A DNA stretch of 64,000 bases, taken from Actinoplanes derwentensis (GTDB lineage: Bacteria > Actinomycetota > Actinomycetes > Mycobacteriales > Micromonosporaceae). Below the pieces are notes generated by a model. It saw only the letters and a program-made list of their open reading frames with translations. It was not told where the DNA came from and did not search any database. The position numbers and the translations under genes are program-made. The stretch is taken from positions 8,022,001 to 8,086,000 of the forward strand of contig NZ_LT629758.1 of assembly GCF_900104725.1 (NCBI RefSeq), in the 5' to 3' direction. This document shows positions 44,946-53,429 of this stretch, piece after piece (position 1 is the stretch's first letter; each line of letters starts with the position of its first letter).

Positions 44946-45390
44946 CCCACCAGACCCAGGGCGTCCGAGCAAACTTCAAGACCGTTTCTGGTACGCACCA
45001 CGGCCTCACAACCACAAGCCACCCCGCCCGTGGCACCACGAGAGGTCCGCGCGGCGCAGGGGCCGACGCCCGACCGCCGGGCGGAGGCGCCCCGCACCGG
45101 CTACCCCTCGCTCGGCGGCGCCAGCCCCGACCCGGCCTCGCCTGGTGAGTTCCCCGGCCCAGACGTGTGGTGACTTGGGGTGCGAATCGAACCCGAAGGC
45201 ACCACACCGAAAAGGCACTCGCACCTCGACCCCGAAAGCTCCCGAACGCTCGCTCGTCAGCGCCGGCCCGACTGCGGTCCGGCAACGCCGCGCGTCGGCT
45301 ACCCGTCGCCTTGGTAGCGCCAGGCTGCCCTCGTCTGGTCGCGCCGGCCGAGGAGACCCGGGGCGGGGTGGGCGGGGATCGGGGTGAGGG
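44946..45390. other. Gene-free stretch with a direct repeat
   Basis: 445 bases between marP and the mycosin gene. No supported ORF; frames on both strands are Arg/Pro/Gly-rich shadows. It holds the two-copy repeat listed separately. Confidence 0.5.
45069..45343. repeat. Two diverged copies of a ~78-bp direct repeat
   Basis: Copies at about 45069-45146 and 45266-45343. Shared blocks include GCCCGAC, CGGCTACCC(C/G)TCGC, GCGCCAG and CTGGT in the same order. The copies are much diverged and separated by about 120 bp. Origin unknown. Confidence 0.45.
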
Positions 45391-46839
45391 TCAGTTCGTG
45401 GTGGCGGCGAAACGGCGGATGGTGACCGCGGCTGCTATCGCGGACAGGGCCAGCAGCAGGATCGCGATCCAGCGGGCCACCGGCACACCGGATTCCGTGG
45501 TCGGCTGTTTGTCCGGTGCGGCCCAGCCGCCGACGTTGCCGCCGGGGACCTTCTCGGTGTCGTTCTCCGGCTTGACGGTCTCGTCCGGCGCGGCGGCCTG
45601 ACCGGAGGCGGGCGCACTACCGAACCGGGCCACCCCGGCCGGCGGAGTGTTGTCGAGCGGATTGGCCGCGCTGTAGGGCACGTCGGCGGTGAGTGCCCCC
45701 ACCGGATCGATCATGCCGAAACCGAACTCGGCGTCCCGGCCGGGCGCACCCCGGTCCTGAGCGGTTTTGATGATGCGGTTGACGACCTCACCGGCGGGCA
45801 TGTCGGGCCAGCGGGACCTGATCAGGGCCGCGGTCGCCGACACCATCGGTGCGGCGAAGCTGGTGCCCTGGACCCGCCAGTACCCACCGGGGCGGGCACC
45901 GACCAGTTCGGTCGCCGGCGCGGTCACCACGGTCTCCTTGCCGCGGATCGAGCCGGTCCAGAGTTCCTCACCGTCGCGTTGCAGGCCACCGACCGCGATC
46001 ACCCCGGGTTCGCGAGCCGGGTACCACACCCCGACCTTCGTGGTCTGCGTGGTGGACGTGCCGGTCGAGTTGCCGGTGCAGGCGACGACCACGACGTCCC
46101 GGGCGAACGCGTAGTCGATGGCGGCGGCCAGCGCGGGGCTGGAACCGCTGCCACCGAGGGACAGGTTCACCACCTTGGCACCGTTGTCGACCGCCCAGCG
46201 CACGCCCCTGGCGACGATCAGGGCGTCGTCGTAGCGGTTCTCCTCGTCGAGGACCCGCACCGGCAGGATCTTGGCTTTCGGGGCGATCCCGACGACACCG
46301 AGCGTGTCGTCGGCCCGGCCCGCGATGATCGCCGAGACCGAGGTGCCGTGGCCGACCGGGTCGCTCGTGCCGTTACCGCCCTTGTCGACCAGGTCGGTGC
46401 CGGGCAGCACCTGGCCCTCCAGATCGACGTGGTGGGCGTCCACACCCGAGTCGATGACCGCGACCGTGACACCGGTGCCGTCCGCGTAGCCCCACGCCCC
46501 GGGCAGGTTGAGCGCCCCCAACTGCCACTGGTCGTTGCGGACCGAGTCACCGGTGAGGCTGATCGGCGCGGTCAACGGCTGGGCGGACGCGGCCGAGGCC
46601 GGCACCCCGAAGGCGATCAGGCAGGTCAGGGTGGCCACCCCGAGCCGCTGCCCGGGCCGGGTCAGACCGCTGCCCGGAACACGGCTCGAACCGCTGCCCG
46701 GAACACGGCTCGAACCGCTGCCGGGAACACGGCTCGGAACACGGTGACTCAGCACCGGACACCGCCGACAGGCGCCGCCCATCGCGGCCTGCCCGGCCGA
46801 GCTTCGTTGCTCACACTGCTCACGGTCGGCGTCGCCCAT
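45391..46839 (-). CDS. mycP: Mycosin, type VII secretion-associated subtilisin-like protease
   Basis: About 482 residues. The protease starts after a signal region (RLGVATLTCLIAFGVPASAASA). It has the catalytic Asp in VAVIDSGVDAHH, His in GHGTSVSAIIAG and Ser in GTSFAAPMVSATAAL. The end has a linker and one membrane helix (IAILLLALSAIAAAVTIRRF), as in mycosins of ESX loci. The start is uncertain: ATG 46839, ATG 46782 and GTG 46899 are in frame. A 24-bp tandem repeat sits between these starts and the signal region. EccC is encoded upstream on the same strand. Confidence 0.88.
   Translation of the reverse strand: MGDADREQCEQRSSAGQAAMGGACRRCPVLSHRVPSRVPGSGSSRVPGSGSSRVPGSGLTRPGQRLGVATLTCLIAFGVPASAASAQPLTAPISLTGDSVRNDQWQLGALNLPGAWGYADGTGVTVAVIDSGVDAHHVDLEGQVLPGTDLVDKGGNGTSDPVGHGTSVSAIIAGRADDTLGVVGIAPKAKILPVRVLDEENRYDDALIVARGVRWAVDNGAKVVNLSLGGSGSSPALAAAIDYAFARDVVVVACTGNSTGTSTTQTTKVGVWYPAREPGVIAVGGLQRDGEELWTGSIRGKETVVTAPATELVGARPGGYWRVQGTSFAAPMVSATAALIRSRWPDMPAGEVVNRIIKTAQDRGAPGRDAEFGFGMIDPVGALTADVPYSAANPLDNTPPAGVARFGSAPASGQAAAPDETVKPENDTEKVPGGNVGGWAAPDKQPTTESGVPVARWIAILLLALSAIAAAVTIRRFAATTN
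46666..46743 (-). repeat. 24-bp tandem repeat at the 5' end of mycP
   Basis: Three copies of a 24-bp unit, the last partly changed, followed by a fragment. Each encodes the eight residues SSRVPGSG in the mycP frame. Confidence 0.75.
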
Positions 46840-47014
46840 TCTGAGTCGGTCGGTCGATCTGAGCCAGCCGGTCGATCTGAGACGAGTCAGTCGAGTCACA
46901 TCGGCCAGTCACGTCAAATCGGTCAGTCGAGTCGGTCAGTCGATGGAGGGAGATTACTCCCCAACACCGGCGTGTCGCTGCGATCCTTCACGCCCAATCG
47001 CACCGGGTGTCTGT
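46840..47014. repeat. Degenerate CAGTCGAGTC-type repeats upstream of mycP
   Basis: Between 46840 and 46955 the motifs GGTCGATCTGA and CAGTCGAGTC recur several times. The rest of the gap to eccC carries no clear feature. Confidence 0.4.
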
Positions 47015-50000
47015 TCATTTTCCGGAATCCTGAAACGGTGGCTGATGGGCCAGCTGGATCAGGCGGGTGCCTTCACGCCGCGTGATCAGGCGGCCACGAC
47101 CCGGTGGTAGCGGTATCGGTTTGATGTTTCCGATGAGCGCACCCTCCTCCGGTGAACCGGACATCACCAGACCGGGCATGGACAGCTCCCGCAGTTTCTG
47201 GATGACCGGCTCGAAGAGGGCCCGGCTCGCGCCACCGGACCGGCGGGTCAACACCAGGTGCAACCCGATGTCCCGGGCCTGGGCCAGGTAGTTGACCAGC
47301 GGCGTGAGCGGGTTCGTCGGCCCGGAGACGACCAGGTCGTAGTCGTCGACCAGCACGAACAGTTCCGGGCCGGTCCACCACGAGCGGTCCCGCAGTTGCC
47401 GGGCGGTGACGTCGGGCCCGGGCAGACGGCGCTCCATGTAGGCGGCCGCCGACTGGATCAGCTGAAGTGCGGGCTCGGCCTGCATGCCGTACCCGATCCG
47501 GTGTTCGGTCTGTGGAATGTCGATCAGACTGCGCCGGTAGTCGACCAGGATGATCCGGCACTCCTCCGGCTGGAACCGGTTGGTCAGCGTGGTGGCCACC
47601 GAGCGCAGGAACGACGACTTGCCGGACTCGGCGTCCCCGAAGAGCAGGAAGTGCGGGTCGCTGGCGAAGTCGATCTCGACCGGCTGCAGGTTCGCCTCGG
47701 CGATACCGATCGGGATACGCAGCCCACTGCCGCGCTCCGCGTTGAGCGCGGTGTAGGGCACCGACGGCGGCAGCAGCCGGACTCGCGGGGCCGGCTGGCC
47801 CTCCCACGCCGCGGCGATCGCCTTGACCAGGCCCGCGGTGTCGCCGAGCGAGCTGATCTCGGGCCGGACCGTGAGCAGGTGCAGACCCTTGGCCCGGTTG
47901 GTGGGATGCACGATCATGCCGCGGCCCGGTGCGTTCTCGGGCACGTCCTTCGCCGCCCGGTGGTTGATGACCGAGTCGGTCGGGTCGCCCAGCCGCAGCT
48001 CCAGCCGGGAGCCGAAGAGGTCCCGGACACCGGACCGGAAGTCCATCCAGCGGGAGGAGGCGGCCACCAGATGGATGCCGTACGACAGACCCCGGGTGGC
48101 CAGGTCGGTCAGGACCGGCTCCAGCTCGTCGAACTCCTTCCGGATCGTGCTCCACCCGTCGATCACCAGGAACACGTCACCGAACGGATCGTTGCCACCC
48201 GCGCGCCGGCTCCGGTACGACGCCATCGAGTCCACCCCGAGCTCGGCGAACCGGGCCTCCCGCTCGGCCAGCAGGGTGATCATCTCGCCGGCTGTCCGAC
48301 GGATGCCCTCGGTATCCAGCCGGGAGAACACCCCGCCCACGTGCGGCAGGTCGCGCAGCGTGCCGAGCGATCCACCACCGAAGTCCATGCAGTAGATCTG
48401 CACCTCGGCCGGGGTGTGGGTGAGCGCCAGACCACAGATCAGCGTCCGCAGCGCCGTCGACTTGCCGCTCAGCGTGCCGCCGACCACCGCCACGTGCCCG
48501 GCCGCACCGGCCAGGTGCAGCCACATCACGTCCCGCAACTGCTCACGGGGCTTGTCGACGATCGCGATCGGCACCTGGAGCCGGTTGTGCACCGACGGGT
48601 TGGTGAAGGTCAGCCCTCGGCCCGCCATCACACCGACCGGGCCGAGCAACTCGTCCAGCGCGGACGAATCCTCCAGCGGCGGCAGCCACACCTGGTGAGC
48701 CGGCGGCCCCTGCCCGACGATCCGGTCCACCATCACGTCGGCGAGCTTCGGACCGTCCTCCTGTTTGGCCACCGGCTGCGGCTCGGGCGCGGCGGCCTGC
48801 ACCGGCACATGCTGAGTGGACCAGGGCAGCACCCGAGGGCCGTGGTGCTGCACCCGCGTGCCGGACGGCCCGGACCGGCGGATCGACCCGCTCACGTACG
48901 CCGCCTTGAACCGGGTCAGCGGCTCGGTGCCGAACTTCAGATAGCCGTTACCGGGGGCCTTGGGCAGCTCGTACGCGTCCGGCACACCGAGGACCGCCCG
49001 CGATTCCAGGGCCGAGAACGTGCGCAGACCGATCCGGTACGACAGGTGGGTGTCCAGCCCGCGCAGCCGGCCGTCCTCCAGCCGCTGGCTGGCCAGCAGC
49101 AGGTGCACCCCGAGTGACCGCCCCAGCCGGCCGATCTGCAGGAAGATCTCGATGAAGTCCTGCTTCTCCTTCAGCATCTCGGTGAACTCGTCACAGACGA
49201 TGAACAGCGTCGGCAGCGGCGCCAGTGGGGCACCACCGGCACGGGCGCGCTCGTAGTCGTACAAGCTGGCGTAGTTGCCCGCCTTGGAGAGCACCTCCTG
49301 GCGGCGGGCCATCTCGCCCTCCAGCGCGTCGGCCATCCGGTCCACCAGCGGCAGCGCGTGCTCCAGGTTGGTGACCACCGCGGCGGTGTGCGGCAACCGG
49401 TCCATCGCGGCGAAGGCCGCGCCACCCTTGAAGTCGATCAGGATGAAGTTCAGCACCTCGGACGAGTGCGTCGCCGCGAGCGCCAGCACCAGCGTCTTGA
49501 GCAGCTCCGACTTACCCGAACCGGTGGCGCCGATGAGCAGGCCGTGCGGGCCCATGCCGTCCTGCGCAGACTCCTTGATGTCCAGCTCGACCGGCATCCC
49601 GTCGCCGCTGACCCCGATCGGCACCCGCAGCATGTCCCGGGCCGGGCGGGCCGGCCAGCCGTTGGCGACGCTGAAACTCTCCGCGTCGGCGATGCCGATC
49701 AGCTCGGGCAGACCGGTCTCGGTCGCCGTCGACGAGCCGCCCGGATCGGCCGCGACCGCCAGCCGCAGCGGTGCCAGCCGCCGGGCCACCGCCTCGGCCC
49801 CGGCGACGGTCAGCCCGTCGGCCCGGCCCACCTCGCTGTCGTGATCCATCGTCCAGGTGCCGAGCACCCCGTCGGTGCGCACCTCCAGCACCAGCGCCGA
49901 CCGGTCCAGCAGCCGAGGAGGCGCGGTGTCCAGGTCGAGCACGGTAAGACCGTCCAGCGCGTCGTCCAGCCGCGTGTTGGCCGGTTCCGCCCCGTCGATC

Positions 50001-50962
50001 ACCACCAGCACGTGCGGGGTGCTGCCGGCGCTCTCACCGGGATGGAACCGGGGCCGGTTGCCCAGCACGTCCTCGAGCATCTCGGCCAGTTCCGGCTCGG
50101 CCCCCGCGACCAGCCGGACCGCGCCGAGCGCGTCGTTGCGTCCCGGGTGCCCGGCATGGGGCAGCCACTTGACCCACTCCCAGTGTGATCGGGCGTCCTG
50201 ACCGGCACAGACCGCGATCACCAGATCGTCCGGCGCGTGGAAGACGGCGAGCTGCGTCAGCACCGCCCGGACCAGCGCCCGCGGGCCCTCCGCGCCCGGC
50301 GCGTCACCGCGCACATAGATCCGGGAGAAACCGCGCAGCGACATCGCCACCGGCAGATCCGGCACCACCGAATAGGCGTCCAGGAACCGGCGCAGCGCAC
50401 CCGCGGTCATCGGCTCCAGCTCGTCCAGCGGACGGGTCACCGGCGGCATCAGCGGGGTGGCCAGCGTCTGCGGCCCGACACCCACCCGCACCACACCGAA
50501 GTCCGGGTCGCCGGCCCGGCGCTCCCAGACCCGGTGGCTGCCGACCGTCGACCAGAGCCGCTCCGGATCGGGATGGCGGTAGAGCAGCCCGACCCGCTGC
50601 AGCCGGGCCGTCTCCCGGACCCGTTTGCGCAGCGAGGCTAGATGCCGCAGGTACTCCCGGCGGGCGGACATCATCTCGGCCTTACGCGGCGCCCCCGAGG
50701 CACCGAACGAGGTCATCATCATGGCCAGCGAGGAGACCCCGAAAAGACCACCGATGACGTACGAATACGCGCCGCCCCGGCCCTGGCCCATCATCATCGC
50801 CATGGCCAGCGTGCCGCCCAGCATCGGCAGCGCCATCAGCCACTGCTTCCAGCCGCCGGCCACCTCCTCCGGGATCTCCGGCGGCGGCTCGACCACCAAC
50901 TGCTCGGCCGGGATCTCGGGTGCCGGCCTGCGGGCCGCCCGCTTGACCACCACGGTGCCCAT
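47015..50962 (-). CDS. eccC: EccC, FtsK/SpoIIIE-type ATPase of type VII secretion
   Basis: 1315 residues as one polypeptide (not split into Ca/Cb). Two N-terminal membrane helices (about 42-90) are followed by three FtsK/SpoIIIE ATPase domains. Walker A sequences are GATGSGKS (Lys484), GGTLSGKS (Lys834) and GDAESGKS (Lys1115). Domain 1 has a Walker B with Glu (LFIVCDEF); domain 2 reads VFLVIDGW and domain 3 LFVLVDDYD, without the usual Glu, as is common in EccC, where domains 2-3 mainly bind substrate. ATG 50962 has GGGGGCGG upstream. It is divergent from eccD and precedes mycP. Confidence 0.95.
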   Translation of the reverse strand: MGTVVVKRAARRPAPEIPAEQLVVEPPPEIPEEVAGGWKQWLMALPMLGGTLAMAMMMGQGRGGAYSYVIGGLFGVSSLAMMMTSFGASGAPRKAEMMSARREYLRHLASLRKRVRETARLQRVGLLYRHPDPERLWSTVGSHRVWERRAGDPDFGVVRVGVGPQTLATPLMPPVTRPLDELEPMTAGALRRFLDAYSVVPDLPVAMSLRGFSRIYVRGDAPGAEGPRALVRAVLTQLAVFHAPDDLVIAVCAGQDARSHWEWVKWLPHAGHPGRNDALGAVRLVAGAEPELAEMLEDVLGNRPRFHPGESAGSTPHVLVVIDGAEPANTRLDDALDGLTVLDLDTAPPRLLDRSALVLEVRTDGVLGTWTMDHDSEVGRADGLTVAGAEAVARRLAPLRLAVAADPGGSSTATETGLPELIGIADAESFSVANGWPARPARDMLRVPIGVSGDGMPVELDIKESAQDGMGPHGLLIGATGSGKSELLKTLVLALAATHSSEVLNFILIDFKGGAAFAAMDRLPHTAAVVTNLEHALPLVDRMADALEGEMARRQEVLSKAGNYASLYDYERARAGGAPLAPLPTLFIVCDEFTEMLKEKQDFIEIFLQIGRLGRSLGVHLLLASQRLEDGRLRGLDTHLSYRIGLRTFSALESRAVLGVPDAYELPKAPGNGYLKFGTEPLTRFKAAYVSGSIRRSGPSGTRVQHHGPRVLPWSTQHVPVQAAAPEPQPVAKQEDGPKLADVMVDRIVGQGPPAHQVWLPPLEDSSALDELLGPVGVMAGRGLTFTNPSVHNRLQVPIAIVDKPREQLRDVMWLHLAGAAGHVAVVGGTLSGKSTALRTLICGLALTHTPAEVQIYCMDFGGGSLGTLRDLPHVGGVFSRLDTEGIRRTAGEMITLLAEREARFAELGVDSMASYRSRRAGGNDPFGDVFLVIDGWSTIRKEFDELEPVLTDLATRGLSYGIHLVAASSRWMDFRSGVRDLFGSRLELRLGDPTDSVINHRAAKDVPENAPGRGMIVHPTNRAKGLHLLTVRPEISSLGDTAGLVKAIAAAWEGQPAPRVRLLPPSVPYTALNAERGSGLRIPIGIAEANLQPVEIDFASDPHFLLFGDAESGKSSFLRSVATTLTNRFQPEECRIILVDYRRSLIDIPQTEHRIGYGMQAEPALQLIQSAAAYMERRLPGPDVTARQLRDRSWWTGPELFVLVDDYDLVVSGPTNPLTPLVNYLAQARDIGLHLVLTRRSGGASRALFEPVIQKLRELSMPGLVMSGSPEEGALIGNIKPIPLPPGRGRLITRREGTRLIQLAHQPPFQDSGK

Positions 50963-51120
50963 TCCGCCCCCTACGCTGTCCAGCTCAGCGACCCCGGCAT
51001 TCTCGGGCCCGCACGACCGGGCTCATGCTAGGTAAAGTGCTGTCGATCCCGCAGCCTCGGGGCCCGCTGATGTGGATAAACCCGCGTTCGCAGGCTGTGG
51101 ACAACCGGAAGGACTACCAG

Positions 51121-52548
51121 GTGAGCGTCGGTCTGGCCCGCGTCACGATCAGCGCGCCGCAACGTCGCGTCGACGTGGCCCTTCCCGAGCAGGTTCCGCT
51201 GGCCGAGTTGCTGCCGGAGGTGCTCCGCTACGCCGGTGAGGGACTCGCCGACGAAGGCGAGCGACACGGCGGCTGGGTGCTGCGGCGCGGCGACGGTGTG
51301 GTTCTCGCCACCGGCCAGGGCCTGCACCCACAGGGCGTGCGCGACGGCGAGGTCCTTCACCTGGTCCCGGCCGGCGAATCCTGGCCGGAGCTGGAGTACG
51401 ACGACGTGGTCGAGGCCATCGCCGAGGGCGCGCGCCGCCGCGGCGGAGTCTGGACCCCTGCCTCCAGCCGCACCGCCTCACTGGCCGCCGCCGCCGTACC
51501 ACTCGGCCTAGGTCTGCCAGCCCTGCTCGCGAGCAGCGCCAAAGGCAACTGGCCGGGCATCGCCGGGCTCGCCGTGGCGGTTCTGCTCGCCCTGATCGGG
51601 ACGGTCGCGTCCCGGGCGTTCGGAGACGGCCGGGCCGGGGTGGCCCTCGGTGGTTATGCGCTGCCGTACGCGTTCGCCGGTGGAGCGACCCTGGTCACGT
51701 CGTACGACAAGGGTGGTGTGCTGTCTCCGGTGCCCTGGCTCGGTGGCCCGGAACTGCTCGCCGGCTCGGTCGCGATCCTCTTGATCTCCGCACTGGCCGG
51801 GGCGGGCGTGGCGGCCGGGGCCCGGTTCTTCACGGCCGGCGCGACGGTCGGCCTGCTGGGTGCGCTCACCGCCGCCACCGGGCTGTTCACCGACGCGGCC
51901 GGTGGTGCCGCCGTGCTGATCTCGGTGCTGATCTGCGGGATCGGGGTGCTGCCGCTGCTCGCGGTCCGGTTCGGGCGGACCCCGCTGCCGCCGGTCAGCC
52001 TGCCGCCCGGCACCGACGCGCCGTCGACCGTCGAGGATCCGTTCCGGCAGAGCACCGGTGACTCGGTGCGCCGTCTCCCGCAGCGGGCGGCGGTGTTCGC
52101 CGCGGTCACCCGTACCGATGAGCTTCTCGCCGGAATGCTCCTGGGACACGCCGTTCTAGCGGTCGGGGCCTTCGCGGTGCTCGCCACCGACGGTTCCTGG
52201 GCCTCCCGGGCCCTGCTCGGCGTCGGCGCGGCCTCGCTGCTGCTGCGCTCGCGTCTCTTCGTCTCCCGGCGGCATCGGGTTCCGGTGCTCACCGCCGGTC
52301 TGGCCGGCGGTGCCGCCCTCGGACTCGACCTTCTCACCGACGCCGGCAGCGCCCTTCCCGCGGTGATCGCCGGAGCGGTCGCGGTCGCTTTGATCACCGT
52401 CGCGGCCGGAGCGCAGTACGCCGACAAGCCCCCGTCGCCCTATCTCGGCCGGGCCGCCGACGTCGTGGACGCCCTGGTGGTCGTCTCGGTCATCCCGGTC
52501 GCCTGTGCCGTGATCGGCCTCTATGGAGCCGTCTCCGGCATCGGCTGA
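51121..52548 (+). CDS. eccD: EccD, type VII secretion integral membrane protein
   Basis: 475 residues. A ubiquitin-like N-terminal domain (SVGLARVTISAPQRRVDVALPEQ, to about residue 95) is followed by about 11 membrane helices, the EccD layout. GTG 51121 is preceded by GGAAGGA at 7 nt, which decides against starts at 51025. EccD should form the membrane pore ring with EccC. EccB and EccE genes are not present in this window. Confidence 0.93.
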   Translation: MSVGLARVTISAPQRRVDVALPEQVPLAELLPEVLRYAGEGLADEGERHGGWVLRRGDGVVLATGQGLHPQGVRDGEVLHLVPAGESWPELEYDDVVEAIAEGARRRGGVWTPASSRTASLAAAAVPLGLGLPALLASSAKGNWPGIAGLAVAVLLALIGTVASRAFGDGRAGVALGGYALPYAFAGGATLVTSYDKGGVLSPVPWLGGPELLAGSVAILLISALAGAGVAAGARFFTAGATVGLLGALTAATGLFTDAAGGAAVLISVLICGIGVLPLLAVRFGRTPLPPVSLPPGTDAPSTVEDPFRQSTGDSVRRLPQRAAVFAAVTRTDELLAGMLLGHAVLAVGAFAVLATDGSWASRALLGVGAASLLLRSRLFVSRRHRVPVLTAGLAGGAALGLDLLTDAGSALPAVIAGAVAVALITVAAGAQYADKPPSPYLGRAADVVDALVVVSVIPVACAVIGLYGAVSGIG

Positions 52549-52700
52549 CGGCTGCGTCTTCCACCGGCTGGTCCGACGGTGTTCGCCCGCCCGCCGGCTG
52601 GCCCGGTCGCGGTTCCTTGCCGGCTGCCGGTCGTCTTTGCCCGCTGACTGGCCCGGTCGTCTTTACCGGTCGGCTCGTCCGGTTGTGAAAAATGTCTCGC
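52549..52700. repeat. Degenerate repeats after eccD
   Basis: Short repeats of the type CTGGCCCGGTCG and GTCGTCTTT(A/G)CC between the eccD stop and the terminator. No gene. Confidence 0.35.
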
Positions 52701-52710
52701 CTAATGCGAG

Positions 52711-52753
52711 CGACCGCACCCGTCGGGCCTTACGAGGCCCGCGGGTGCGGTCG
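52711..52753. terminator. Bidirectional terminator between eccD and ppa
   Basis: 12-bp outer stem (52711-52722 and 52742-52753) and 7-bp inner stem (52724-52730 and 52735-52741) closed by TACG, with one bulged base. Placed between convergent genes. Confidence 0.85.
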
Positions 52754-52778
52754 TCAGCGGTCTTGCGGGAGCGAGCGG

Positions 52779-53279
52779 TCAGTGCTCTCCCTCGGCCTCG
52801 GCGGCCTCAGCGCGCTTGAAGGAGGCGCGGATCTCGGCTTCCGCCTCGATCCGGCCGACCCAGGTAGCGCCCTCGACCGACTTGCCCGGCTCCAGGTCCT
52901 TGTAGACCGTGAAGAAGTGCTGGATCTCCATCCGGTCGAACTCGCCCAGGTGGTGAATGTCGCGCAGGTGCTCCTGACGCGGGTCCTCGAACGGCACGCA
53001 GAGGACCTTGTCGTCGCGGCCCTTCTCGTCGCTCATCCGGAACATGCCGATCGCGCGGGCGCGGACCAGGCAACCAGGGAACGTCGGCTCCTGGATCAGC
53101 ACCAGAGCGTCCAGCGGGTCGCCGTCCTGCCCCAGGGTGCCCTCGATGAAGCCGTAGTCCGCGGGATACTGTGTCGCGGTGAAGAGGGTCCGGTCCAGCC
53201 GGATACGTCCGGTCTTGTGGTCCACCTCGTACTTGTTGCGCTGCCCCTTGGGGATCTCAACCAAGACGTCGAAATCCAT
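52779..53279 (-). CDS. ppa: Inorganic pyrophosphatase
   Basis: A 166-residue soluble family I pyrophosphatase. The active site has [20 protein letters not shown] and the metal site DGDPLDALV. It hydrolyses PPi and drives polymerising reactions. ATG 53279 has a GGGGAG ribosome-binding site. Convergent with eccD and divergent from dacB. Matches Rv3628, next to dacB in mycobacteria. Confidence 0.95.
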   Translation of the reverse strand: MDFDVLVEIPKGQRNKYEVDHKTGRIRLDRTLFTATQYPADYGFIEGTLGQDGDPLDALVLIQEPTFPGCLVRARAIGMFRMSDEKGRDDKVLCVPFEDPRQEHLRDIHHLGEFDRMEIQHFFTVYKDLEPGKSVEGATWVGRIEAEAEIRASFKRAEAAEAEGEH

Positions 53280-53429
53280 TATGCGCTCCCCTTTTGCTTG
53301 CCCGCTTGAGTAGTCCGGTTCGCTGGGCGGGAGCGAGGCGTGGAAGCAGGCCCGCAGGATCCGCGCGCAACGGTGTGCCGGATGTCGCTAGTCTCCCCTA
53401 AGTCTGACGCCACGGGCGAGGAGGGGCGT

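Noticed and set aside
45165..45215. tRNA-like T-arm (GGTTCGATTC) on the minus strand
   Set aside because: The stem bases around it do not pair and there is no anticodon arm or acceptor stem.
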